Shown piece after piece: positions 34,690-42,387 of a stretch of DNA of 55,286 bases (position 1 is the first letter of the stretch; every line of letters starts with the position of its first letter). A program made the translations under genes and the position numbers. Origin of the DNA: Muribaculaceae bacterium (GTDB lineage Bacteria; Bacteroidota; Bacteroidia; Bacteroidales; Muribaculaceae); contig JAFLTP010000020.1 of NCBI GenBank assembly GCA_022510405.1, positions 1 to 55,286 of the forward strand, given 5' to 3'. Below the pieces are notes generated by a model. That model saw nothing but the letters and a program-made list of their open reading frames with translations. It did no database searches and was not told the DNA's origin.

Positions 34690-35709
34690 ATGACTAAACC
34701 CTATGTTCTTGGTATTGATATAGGCGGTACCAATACAGTGTTCGGAATCGTGGATGCCAGAGGTCAAGTTATTGCCAGTGATTCCATCAAGACAAGAAAA
34801 CATTCTAATTTCGATGATTACGTGCAGGAACTTCATGACGGCGTGCTACGTCTTCTCGAAAAAAATGATGCTGAAGATAAAATCCAAGGAATTGGTATAG
34901 GTGCTCCCAATGCCAACTATTATACAGGAGAAATCATCAACCCGCCAAACTTGCCATGGGAAGGTCCGGTTATTCCGTTGGCAGAAAAAGTCAGCAAAGC
35001 GTTCGGAGGTATTCCGGTGGCGGTTACAAATGATGCCAATGCTGCCGCTTTAGGTGAGATGACATACGGTGCCGCACGCGGTATGAAGGATTTCATCATG
35101 ATAACTTTGGGTACTGGTGTGGGTTCCGGTATCGTTGTGAACGGTCAACTTGTGTATGGTCACGACGGATTTGCCGGTGAACTTGGTCACCTCATCGTAA
35201 AACGTAACAATGGTAGAATGTGTGGCTGCGGTCGCACTGGGTGTCTTGAGGCTTACTGTAGTGCCACAGGTGTTGCCCGTACTGCTCGCGAATTCCTTGA
35301 AGTGCGCACAGAACCATCCACCCTCCGCAATCTTCACATAGAAGACATAACATCAAAGGATGTTTATGACGCTGCAGTGGCCGGTGACAAGATGGCTGTA
35401 GATATCTTCAACTATACCGGCACAATTCTTGGTGAAGCATTCGCCGACATGGTTTCTTTCACTTCTCCTCAAGCTATTATCTTGTTCGGAGGCCTCGCAA
35501 AAAGTGGCGACCTATTGATGAAACCGCTTCAGACAGCTTTCGACAAATCTGTTATGAACGTTTTCAAAGGTAAAACTAAGATACTTCTTTCTGAACTTAA
35601 GGAAAGCGACGCAGCCGTGTTGGGAGCCTCAGCGCTTGGATGGGAGGCACGCAACCGTTTCGAAAACGTTACAACAGAAGTCAGCGGTGCGGAAACTGAA
35701 AAATCTTAA
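34690..35709 (+). CDS. glk: ROK family glucokinase
   Basis: A 339-residue sugar kinase that phosphorylates glucose with ATP. GIDIGGTNTVFGIVD at the N-terminus binds phosphate. TNDANAAALGE holds the catalytic Asp, and GTGVGSGIV and GHDGFAGELGHL are ROK signatures. The zinc motif CGCGRTGCLEAYCS is complete. Its 3' end overlaps maf on the other strand by 29 bases. Glucose is the most likely substrate, but ROK specificity cannot be fixed from sequence alone. Confidence 0.92.
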   Translation: MTKPYVLGIDIGGTNTVFGIVDARGQVIASDSIKTRKHSNFDDYVQELHDGVLRLLEKNDAEDKIQGIGIGAPNANYYTGEIINPPNLPWEGPVIPLAEKVSKAFGGIPVAVTNDANAAALGEMTYGAARGMKDFIMITLGTGVGSGIVVNGQLVYGHDGFAGELGHLIVKRNNGRMCGCGRTGCLEAYCSATGVARTAREFLEVRTEPSTLRNLHIEDITSKDVYDAAVAGDKMAVDIFNYTGTILGEAFADMVSFTSPQAIILFGGLAKSGDLLMKPLQTAFDKSVMNVFKGKTKILLSELKESDAAVLGASALGWEARNRFENVTTEVSGAETEKS

Positions 35710-36271
35710 AATTTCTCAGAACTTGATACAGGCGGTGAACCGGTAGGCCCATCACATTATAAAAACTACCGTCGATTTTCGAAACAGCCACTGCACCTAT
35801 CCATTCCTGAATACCATAGGCTCCTGCTTTGTCTAAAGGATGGAACGTGTCAACATAATAGCGGATCTCATCTTCGGTGAGGTCCGCAAATGTTACATAG
35901 GATTCTGATGAAAATGATTCCCGTTTTTCTTTTGTGGCAACTGTAACTCCTGTCGTCACTTTATGTGTCTTCCCTGAGAGAAACTTAAGCATTTTGATGG
36001 CATCTTCAGGTCCCTTGGGTTTTCCCAATATTTCCTCGTCACAAATAACAACCGTGTCTGCCGTTATAACCAAATCGTTATCTCCGATTCTCTTTAAGAA
36101 TTGGTCTGCTTTCTTATTAGAAATATATTCAGAAACTTTGTCGGCTTCCAAGTCCCGGGGATAGCTTTCATCTATTCCTTCCAATGTTATAACAGTGAAA
36201 GGTATCCTTAACAAACCCAGGATTTCACGTCTTCTTGGAGAATTGCTTGCCAATAATATTTTATAAGCCAT
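35681..36271 (-). CDS. maf: Maf-like nucleoside triphosphate pyrophosphatase
   Basis: A 196-residue house-cleaning enzyme that hydrolyses dTTP/UTP or modified nucleotides to monophosphates. LASNSPRRREIL at the N-terminus, TADTVVICD and the catalytic acidic residues in GIDESYP are present. KAGAYGIQEWIGA is typical of the dTTP/UTP-type subfamily. It is the last gene of the bamD-rpoZ run, overlapping the DUF2520 gene by 11 bases and glk (convergent) by 29. Confidence 0.95.
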   Translation of the reverse strand: MAYKILLASNSPRRREILGLLRIPFTVITLEGIDESYPRDLEADKVSEYISNKKADQFLKRIGDNDLVITADTVVICDEEILGKPKGPEDAIKMLKFLSGKTHKVTTGVTVATKEKRESFSSESYVTFADLTEDEIRYYVDTFHPLDKAGAYGIQEWIGAVAVSKIDGSFYNVMGLPVHRLYQVLRNFKIFQFPHR

Positions 36272-36965
36272 TATTCCTGTCCTTTATGATTTTCGAAAAT
36301 TGTTTATATATGTGTTGGAATTCAGGTTTGGATTCCAACATATCAAGATGCTTATCCATAACCACAGTGTCTCCTCTAACAGCGGGTCCCGTTTGGGCTT
36401 CCTTGGGAGATAACTTTCCAAGTTTATTCAATGTCTGGCGCATCAAAGGCAAAATTACGGAAAAATCTATTCCGGAATCTTTTAGTATCTCTTCAGAAAT
36501 GCCGGCAAGAGCATTGGTGAAGTTACATGCGAAAACCGAGGCAAGATGCAACTTTCTTCTCGATTCTGAATCGGCTTCTCTCACATCGTTGGAAAATAAT
36601 TGCGCCAATTCTTTTAGTTTTTCTACTACGGTCGGCGATGAACCTTCTATAAAAACCGGGATTTCACTATAATTTAGTTCCACTCCCTTTGTGAATGTTT
36701 GTAAAGGATAAAACACACCGATTTTATCTTCTTTTAAAATGGTCATGGGTGTGGATCCGGAGGTGTGGGCAACTATTGCGTCTGTTTTAGGTAATCTTTG
36801 GGCCACCTCTTCAATTGCGTTGTCGGAAACACTGATCAAAACAATATCGGGATTTTCCGGCAACCCTTCCAATGTTCTTGAATTCACCAATACCACTTCA
36901 GTTTTATCCTTCAATGCCGTATGAAGATGGGAGGCTACATTTCCATTTCCTATTATTGCAATCAT
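36261..36965 (-). CDS. Rossmann-like/DUF2520 protein
   Basis: A 234-residue predicted dinucleotide-binding protein. The N-terminal GNGNVASHL is a Rossmann-type loop. The C-terminal helical DUF2520 region (about 115-225) has LHLASVFACNFTNAL and LTGPAVRGD-like QTGPAVRGDT. It resembles F420/NADP oxidoreductase-like and ketopantoate reductase-like folds, but no substrate is known. It overlaps maf and follows the ATP-grasp gene by 11 bases. Confidence 0.85.
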   Translation of the reverse strand: MIAIIGNGNVASHLHTALKDKTEVVLVNSRTLEGLPENPDIVLISVSDNAIEEVAQRLPKTDAIVAHTSGSTPMTILKEDKIGVFYPLQTFTKGVELNYSEIPVFIEGSSPTVVEKLKELAQLFSNDVREADSESRRKLHLASVFACNFTNALAGISEEILKDSGIDFSVILPLMRQTLNKLGKLSPKEAQTGPAVRGDTVVMDKHLDMLESKPEFQHIYKQFSKIIKDRNNGL

Positions 36966-36976
36966 AAGCGGGCCAA

Positions 36977-38041
36977 TTATGGGGTTGAGAATGGTGCAAA
37001 ACCTAAATGATTGTTTAATATGGGGATATGTCCCATAGTCAGTCTTAAATTCAATTCCACACAGGGATTTATATTTCCATCGGTGTCTGAAAGCATATCT
37101 ATTCCCAGAAAACCGTTATAATAGGGTGCTATAAGATTTTCTACAACTTTTTTCTGTTTATCAATAATATCGTGTCCAAAACCCGGAACGGTATTCTGGA
37201 TCAGATTGAATAACTCTTCTTGAGTTTTGTGTATGTTCCCGTGATATTTACCTCTTGAAGAAGTTTCAAAAACAGAAACCCCCAGGAAATTAACTTGGGA
37301 ATCTTGAATCAGCCATTCCGTAGCGAAATCGAGAACTCTATTCCAGGCACGTTCTGCCATCACACTTCCTTGATGTTTTAAAACTCCATGACACCATTCC
37401 ATAAGACCTTTCCTTGTGATATGGTCGGAAACTATAATGCCTCTTCCCGAACTGCTCCATGGAGACTTAAGGTAGGCTACCGGATTTTTTTCAAGAAAAA
37501 ATTCTATCTCTTCTAAAGTATGTAATTCCTCCGGAAGATTTATTGGAGTGTCATTAAGAAAGGATGACATCATTTTTCGGAATGGAATAGTGGTGCGACG
37601 ATGAGAAAGATTTCTTAGATTCTCCAATTGCTTTTTGGAAGGTAATAGATTTTCAGGTATGCCATTGTCTTCAAGATCTTTGATCACAGCATGATCCCAT
37701 CCCCAAGGTATGATTTCAGAAATTTTATCTTCTAAGTAAGGCCCATCTTTAAGAGAAACAATGTTCAGATTCTTTTCTGAACAAACCTCGTAATATTGGA
37801 GTGAAGAAATTTCTTCAATCGATAAAGAATCTCTAATAAGAATGAAATCGCCGTTGGCAGCAATTAGAGCCGGCAACAGCGATTTTTCTTTTCGGAGTCT
37901 CATCACTTCAGCCGGTGGTGTATAGGGCCCTTTGCCTACCCCCAAGGCTAAGTCATGCTCCGGATTGAATACGAATAGTTTCTTAGTCGCCGAGATGATC
38001 TCTCTCTCTTGAGGGATTGGCGAAATAGAGTTTGTGTTCAA
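36977..38041 (-). CDS. Uncharacterised ATP-grasp-like protein
   Basis: A 354-residue protein of unknown substrate. VAYLKSPWSSSGRGI (about residues 188-202) fits the ATP-grasp nucleotide lid. GFLGIDML followed by NPCVELNLRLTMGH near the end fits the metal-binding strand and loop (E, N). The N-terminal LFVFNPEHDLALG is conserved-looking. The only usable start (ATG 38041) lies 59 bases inside rpoZ; no in-frame ATG, GTG or TTG occurs between there and the conserved N-terminus. It therefore really overlaps rpoZ. Carboxylate-amine ligase activity is the family expectation. Confidence 0.75.
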   Translation of the reverse strand: MNTNSISPIPQEREIISATKKLFVFNPEHDLALGVGKGPYTPPAEVMRLRKEKSLLPALIAANGDFILIRDSLSIEEISSLQYYEVCSEKNLNIVSLKDGPYLEDKISEIIPWGWDHAVIKDLEDNGIPENLLPSKKQLENLRNLSHRRTTIPFRKMMSSFLNDTPINLPEELHTLEEIEFFLEKNPVAYLKSPWSSSGRGIIVSDHITRKGLMEWCHGVLKHQGSVMAERAWNRVLDFATEWLIQDSQVNFLGVSVFETSSRGKYHGNIHKTQEELFNLIQNTVPGFGHDIIDKQKKVVENLIAPYYNGFLGIDMLSDTDGNINPCVELNLRLTMGHIPILNNHLGFAPFSTP

Positions 38042-38318
38042 GGTATTCTTGAGTTGCTATCAAAGTCGGTTTGGGAAGTTTCTCATAAAATTTAGAAATC
38101 TCGATCTGCTCCCTGTTTTCCGATACTTCTTCAAGATTGTCGGATGATGCGAATTCTTGAAGTTTTTTCTCAAGTTCTTTCTTCATGTCCACCGCAATCT
38201 GGTTGGCACGTTTACCTATGATACATACTGTTTCGTAAACATTGCCGGTTTGTTCCGCCATTTCAATCATGTCGCGGGTCACGGTGTTGAGTGGTGCGTT
38301 TGTCTTCTTGTAATCCAC
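37983..38318 (-). CDS. rpoZ: RNA polymerase omega subunit
   Basis: A 111-residue Bacteroidetes-type omega/Rpb6 protein. The N-terminal half has NTVTRDMIEMAEQTGNVYETVCIIGKRA, the omega signature region that clamps the beta' subunit. A charged helix and a tail (KPTLIATQEYLEHKLYF) are typical of the phylum. It lies 15 bases after bamD, as is common in Bacteroidales, and overlaps the ATP-grasp gene by 59. Confidence 0.9.
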   Translation of the reverse strand: MDYKKTNAPLNTVTRDMIEMAEQTGNVYETVCIIGKRANQIAVDMKKELEKKLQEFASSDNLEEVSENREQIEISKFYEKLPKPTLIATQEYLEHKLYFANPSRERDHLGD

Positions 38319-38333
38319 TTTGCTAATAATTTA

Positions 38334-39137
38334 TTATTCTACTGCGGCGTGTCGCCTTGCTATTTCATAAATATTGTCGGCTTCCCGGCGGTTCTTGGTG
38401 TCGGGATAATTATTTGTAAAGGAATAGTATTCATCCACGACATCTCTATATCGTTCAGCCTTTTTTTCATCGATACTTAATCTGGCTTCTTGATATTTAG
38501 CCTTAAGGATGAGCAATTCAAAATCCTCTCTATATTTAGACACCGGAAAGTCTTTCAATGCATTTTGTGCCGTAATTATGGCCGCGTTATAATTGTTGCC
38601 CATAAAGTTGCCCATGTTGTAGTACAACTGAGCGTTCTGCAATTCCTTAAGTGTGAGCTTATCCCTCATCTCATTGATTGCATTTTGTGCGATTGACACT
38701 CTGTCGCTATCAGGATAATAATCTATAAAACCTTGCAATTCCTCGATAGCTTTCTTTGTGGGAGACTGGTCGAGTTGAGGATCCGGTGAGTCAAGATAAT
38801 AACCATATCCGGAATAGAATCGAGCCAGTTCTGTGAATTTACCTCGAGGATAACGGGAATAGTAGGTTTTGAAATAAAGACCGGAGTTCAGATAGTCTTT
38901 GTTTTCAAAATTAGACATAGCCAGCAAAAAGAGAGCCTCTTCTCCGTTTGCCGTGCCTCTGAGGGGCGTATATATGGTCTCAAGAATAGTGGCTGCCTGA
39001 CTGAAACGCCTGTCGTCAAACGCTCTTTTGGCGTAGTCATATTTATAGTCCACGTCTCTGCTTTTCAGCACTTTATTGTATTCACCGCATGAACACAATG
39101 CCAGCAAGAGGGGGAGCCACATTAAAACTTTGTACAT
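38334..39137 (-). CDS. bamD: Outer membrane assembly lipoprotein BamD
   Basis: A 267-residue lipoprotein (lipobox LCSC, cysteine 17) made of TPR-like helical repeats such as YDYAKRAFDDRRFSQAATILE and FKTYYSRYPRGKFTELARF. BamD is the essential lipoprotein partner of BamA in inserting beta-barrel proteins into the outer membrane. It is the first gene of a five-gene minus-strand run. Its promoter faces that of the PASTA gene across a heptamer array. Confidence 0.93.
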   Translation of the reverse strand: MYKVLMWLPLLLALCSCGEYNKVLKSRDVDYKYDYAKRAFDDRRFSQAATILETIYTPLRGTANGEEALFLLAMSNFENKDYLNSGLYFKTYYSRYPRGKFTELARFYSGYGYYLDSPDPQLDQSPTKKAIEELQGFIDYYPDSDRVSIAQNAINEMRDKLTLKELQNAQLYYNMGNFMGNNYNAAIITAQNALKDFPVSKYREDFELLILKAKYQEARLSIDEKKAERYRDVVDEYYSFTNNYPDTKNRREADNIYEIARRHAAVE

Positions 39138-39160
39138 TTCTTGGAGGATAGTTTGGGGTG

Positions 39161-39168
39161 CAAATTTA
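39161..39168 (-). promoter_or_regulatory. -7 box of the bamD promoter
   Basis: TAAATTTG on the minus strand, 24 bases from the bamD ATG. No clear -33 TTTG is seen, because a heptamer array occupies that position. Confidence 0.6.
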
Positions 39169-39176
39169 CGAAAAAA

Positions 39177-39211
39177 AGTTTAAAGTTGAAAGTTTAAAGT
39201 TGAAAGTGGTT
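39177..39211. repeat. Heptamer array between divergent bamD and PASTA genes
   Basis: Five 7-nt units (AAAGTTT, AAAGTTG, AAAGTTT, AAAGTTG, AAAGTGG) lie exactly where the -33 region of the bamD promoter should be. Confidence 0.85.
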
Positions 39212-39231
39212 TTTCTTTCACGAAAATTAGG

Positions 39232-39239
39232 TAATTTTG
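39232..39239 (+). promoter_or_regulatory. -7 box of the PASTA-rluD promoter
   Basis: TAATTTTG ends only 6 bases before the ATG at 39246. If used, transcription would begin at or next to the start codon and give a leaderless or near-leaderless mRNA. No good -33 box is present. Confidence 0.45.
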
Positions 39240-39245
39240 AACCCT

Positions 39246-39944
39246 ATGGGCAAGGATTTCTATTTCAACCGGCATCCGGTGATAGCCAACTTCCTTATTA
39301 TCGTAATGGTGGCTATCATTGGTCTTGTCATTATTTTCATATCCTTGAATATTTTCACCCGTCATGGTGAATGGGAAACAGTGCCGGAAGTCGAGAACAC
39401 ATCTTTTACAAATGCCATAAACATTCTTCATGATAAAGGTTTTCGCACAGATATCCGTGACTCTGTTTTTAAAGAGGAAATAGCCCCCGGTTATGTGGTG
39501 GAACAATTTCCTAAAGCCGGATCAAAAGTTAAGCCGGGAAGAAAAATCTTTCTATATATCAATGCTGTCCATCCTAGAGAATATATTATAGATCCTGACA
39601 ATAGTATGCCGGGAGAGGCTCTTAAGGGTTATTCTTTGAGGCAAGGGCTTGCAAAACTCGAGGAACTGGGATTTAAAAAAGTGAATGTAGTGACTTTCCC
39701 GGGTGACAATGACCGTATAATCCGACTTACCGCCAATGGTAAAACAATTTCTAAAATGGAGAAAGTCCCTGTCACTGCCCTTATTACTGTGGAAGTTTAC
39801 GATGGACAAACCAATCATATAACAGATTCTATCCTTGATGAGGAATATCTTCAATATGTCACGGATGTGGAGGATGAAGATTATAGCAGATCTTATTCTG
39901 AAGATGATGAATTGATGGATGCGGAGCCTGTGTTTGTGCAATGA
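39246..39944 (+). CDS. PASTA-domain membrane protein
   Basis: A 232-residue inner-membrane protein: a short cytoplasmic start, one helix (about 15-38), then periplasmic PASTA repeats. The repeats (VPEVENTSFTNAINILHDKGF, YSLRQGLAKLEELGFKKV) are the type that bind peptidoglycan fragments. There is no kinase domain. The ORF opens at a TTG at 39237, but the ATG at 39246 is the better start. The stop overlaps the rluD start (ATGA). The PASTA-RluD pair is common in Bacteroidetes, often followed by a D-Ala-D-Ala ligase, which is not found here. Confidence 0.87.
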   Translation: MGKDFYFNRHPVIANFLIIVMVAIIGLVIIFISLNIFTRHGEWETVPEVENTSFTNAINILHDKGFRTDIRDSVFKEEIAPGYVVEQFPKAGSKVKPGRKIFLYINAVHPREYIIDPDNSMPGEALKGYSLRQGLAKLEELGFKKVNVVTFPGDNDRIIRLTANGKTISKMEKVPVTALITVEVYDGQTNHITDSILDEEYLQYVTDVEDEDYSRSYSEDDELMDAEPVFVQ

Positions 39945-41023
39945 CAGAAGAGGAAGAAATATTGCAGGAAGGGATAGAGGATCCAGATTCACCCGACGTG
40001 CCGTCTTTTACCACCGAAGACGGCAGAGAACTTTTCGAACATTTTCGTTTTGTAGCCGATAAAGGGCAGACACTTCTGAGGGTTGACAAATTCCTTGTCG
40101 ACCGGATGGAAAAGACTTCTCGTAATAGAATACAACAGGCAGCCGATGCAGGTTGCATCATTGTGAATGGCAAACCTGTAAAATCCAGTTATAAGGTTAA
40201 ACCCGGCGATGTCGTCAGTATCGTGATGGATCGGCCGCGTTATGAATTCGAAATTATAGCTGAGGATATTCCGCTTAATATTGTATATGAAGATCAAGAC
40301 CTGTTGGTGGTGGATAAACCGGCCGGATTGGTGGTGCATCCGGGTCACGGAAATTATCATGGCACTTTGGTGAACGCATTGGCCTATCATTTTAAAGACA
40401 ATCCCGATTATGATGTCAGCGACCCGAGGATGGGCCTTGTGCATCGTATTGATAAAGATACAAGCGGACTTCTTGTGATTGCAAAGACTCCGGAAGCCAA
40501 AACAGCCCTTGGTGAACAATTCTTCAATAAAACAACCCGAAGGGAATATGTGGCTGTGATTTGGGGAGAGTTTCCTGAAAAAACCGGCACCATTACCGGA
40601 GATATTGCAAGAAATCCACGAAATAAACTTCAGATGGCAGTAATGTCAGAACCCGGAATCGGTAAACATGCCGTCACTCATTACGAGGAGATTGAAAGTT
40701 TTGGCTATGTATCTGTTGTGAGATGTCGGCTTGAAACGGGCCGAACTCACCAGATTCGTGTGCATATGAAATATATGGGCCATCCCTTGTTTAATGACGA
40801 AAGATATGGTGGCAATGAAATTTTAAGAGGGACTACTTTTGCAAAATATCGTCAGTTCGTGGCTAATTGTATGGAGACTTGTCCTCGCCAAGCCCTGCAT
40901 GCCCGCACTCTCGGCTTTAAACATCCCAGAACAGGAGAAGAAATGAATTTTGAAAGTCCTGTTCCCGCCGATATTTCCTCTTTGATAGAAAAATGGAGAG
41001 ATTACCGAAAAAACAATGATTAA
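39941..41023 (+). CDS. rluD: Ribosomal large subunit pseudouridine synthase D family
   Basis: A 360-residue RluA-family enzyme. The S4 domain is at about 45-105 (LRVDKFLVDRM, GCIIVNGKPVKSSYKVKPGD). The catalytic domain has the aspartate in LVHRIDKDTSGLLVIAKT, preceded by VVDKPAGLVVHPG. GRTHQIRVHMKYMGHPLFND is the RluC/D signature. It modifies 23S rRNA helix 69 in characterised members. It overlaps the PASTA gene by 4 bases. Confidence 0.93.
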   Translation: MTEEEEILQEGIEDPDSPDVPSFTTEDGRELFEHFRFVADKGQTLLRVDKFLVDRMEKTSRNRIQQAADAGCIIVNGKPVKSSYKVKPGDVVSIVMDRPRYEFEIIAEDIPLNIVYEDQDLLVVDKPAGLVVHPGHGNYHGTLVNALAYHFKDNPDYDVSDPRMGLVHRIDKDTSGLLVIAKTPEAKTALGEQFFNKTTRREYVAVIWGEFPEKTGTITGDIARNPRNKLQMAVMSEPGIGKHAVTHYEEIESFGYVSVVRCRLETGRTHQIRVHMKYMGHPLFNDERYGGNEILRGTTFAKYRQFVANCMETCPRQALHARTLGFKHPRTGEEMNFESPVPADISSLIEKWRDYRKNND

Positions 41024-41049
41024 GACTTTATCTTAAGAATTAAAAACAT

Positions 41050-41057
41050 TAACTTTG
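41050..41057 (+). promoter_or_regulatory. -7 box of the acyltransferase promoter
   Basis: TAACTTTG matches the consensus. The -33 position holds only TTTA. The predicted start falls at about 41064, the first base of the tandem 35-bp repeat. Confidence 0.65.
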
Positions 41058-41063
41058 CTTTAT

Positions 41064-41133
41064 GGGAAACCGACTCCTCGAGTTGGTTGAAATTAACTGG
41101 GAAACCGACTCCTCGAGTTGGTTGAAATTAACT
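41064..41133 (+). repeat. Perfect tandem duplication of a 35-bp hairpin unit
   Basis: Two identical 35-bp copies (41064-41098 and 41099-41133) abut. Each contains AACCGACTC-CTC-GAGTTGGTT, which can fold as a 9-bp stem with one G-U pair. The array should form the 5' leader of the acyltransferase mRNA and ends 17 bases before its ATG. No T-tract follows either copy. Confidence 0.92.
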
Positions 41134-41150
41134 GGTTAAAAAACAATTTT

Positions 41151-42326
41151 ATGAAAGAGCAAGAATACGATTTCAGTGATATAGCGCCATATTCAGATTC
41201 CGAATTCCATGCAAGGATGGAAAAATTGATTAAGGAACCCGGTTTCCTTCATGTCATCAATTACACTATGCCTCCGCAGGATGTGCCATCTTTGATTGAT
41301 GAATTGCTGAAAATAGACAATACATATGATTTCCAGCATCAGGTGATGTTCCCTTTCTTGGAAATGCTTGCTAAAACCACTACCTCCGGCATTTCTTTGG
41401 GTGGCGTAAAATACTTGAATCCTTCGTCGAATTATACATTCATCACCAATCATAGGGATATTGTTCTTGACGCATCTTTCTTGAATCTTGCTTTCCTTAG
41501 GAGAGGTCTGCCTACTTCGGAAGTGGCTATCGGCAACAATCTTCTCATTTTTGATTGGATCACTGATCTGGTCCGTCTTAACAAAAGTTTCGTGGTGAAA
41601 AGAAACACAGGGCTCAGAGAGGGACTCCTTGCCGCTAAGAAGCTGTCAGCATATATCCATCATTGCTTGCTCGATAAAAGGGAATCGGTTTGGATCGCAC
41701 AAAGGGAAGGCCGTTCGAAAGACAGTAGCGACAAGACTCAGGAATCCCTGTTGAAAATGCTTGCAATGGCCGGTGAAGGAGGGTTTATGGAAAGATTGAA
41801 AGAAATCAATCTTATGCCGGTGTCCATCAGTTATGAATTCGATCCCAATGATTATCTGAAAGCCCGTGAATTCCTTTTGAGAAAAAGGGATCCGGATTTC
41901 AAGAAGAGTCAACGGGATGACTTGTTCTCCATGGAAACAGGTTTGCTTAGATTTAAGGGACGCGTACATTTCCAATTAACTCCAAGAATCAACAGCAAAC
42001 TTGATGAGATAGGTGAATTTGGAGACAATAACCGTGCTGCTCATCATGTGGGATGCCTTATAGACCAGGCTATCCATAGAAGCTATCAGATTTTTGAGAT
42101 TAATTATGTGGCTTTCGATATTTTGCATGAAACCAACAGATTCGAGGCTAAATACTCACCAGAAAAAAAAGAGGAGACTTTGGCCTATTTAAACGGACAG
42201 CTCGATAAGGTAGATCTTCAGGATATTACTCCAGATGAGAGAGAATATATGTGGCACATGATGCTTACCATGTATGCCAATCCGTTAAAGAATAAACTTA
42301 AAGCACTCCTCGGCGGTATCGAATAA
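41151..42326 (+). CDS. PlsC-like acyltransferase
   Basis: A 391-residue glycerolipid acyltransferase. The catalytic H-x4-D box is NHRDIVLDASF and the phosphate-binding motif is AQREGRSKDSSD. It probably transfers an acyl chain to a lipid or glycerol-phosphate acceptor at the inner membrane. The exact substrate is unknown, and an aminolipid or phosphatidic acid role is possible. The open frame starts at a TTG inside the 35-bp repeat (41118), but the ATG at 41151 is the natural start. The ORF is followed by a 10-nt-period repeat. Confidence 0.85.
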   Translation: MKEQEYDFSDIAPYSDSEFHARMEKLIKEPGFLHVINYTMPPQDVPSLIDELLKIDNTYDFQHQVMFPFLEMLAKTTTSGISLGGVKYLNPSSNYTFITNHRDIVLDASFLNLAFLRRGLPTSEVAIGNNLLIFDWITDLVRLNKSFVVKRNTGLREGLLAAKKLSAYIHHCLLDKRESVWIAQREGRSKDSSDKTQESLLKMLAMAGEGGFMERLKEINLMPVSISYEFDPNDYLKAREFLLRKRDPDFKKSQRDDLFSMETGLLRFKGRVHFQLTPRINSKLDEIGEFGDNNRAAHHVGCLIDQAIHRSYQIFEINYVAFDILHETNRFEAKYSPEKKEETLAYLNGQLDKVDLQDITPDEREYMWHMMLTMYANPLKNKLKALLGGIE

Positions 42327-42377
42327 AGACTACACTACCAGACCACAAGACTACAAGACTACAAGACTACAAGACTA
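42327..42377. repeat. 10-nt-period tandem repeat, about five units
   Basis: Units of GACTACAAGA follow the acyltransferase stop and end 10 bases before the next ATG. Outer units are degenerate (GACCACAAGA). It is the reverse complement of the array at 184-214. Confidence 0.88.
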
Positions 42378-42387
42378 TCCTAACCCC

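Noticed and set aside
41064..41133. Tandem 35-bp repeat as a minimal CRISPR
   Set aside because: The copies are directly adjacent with no spacer, and no cas genes are nearby.
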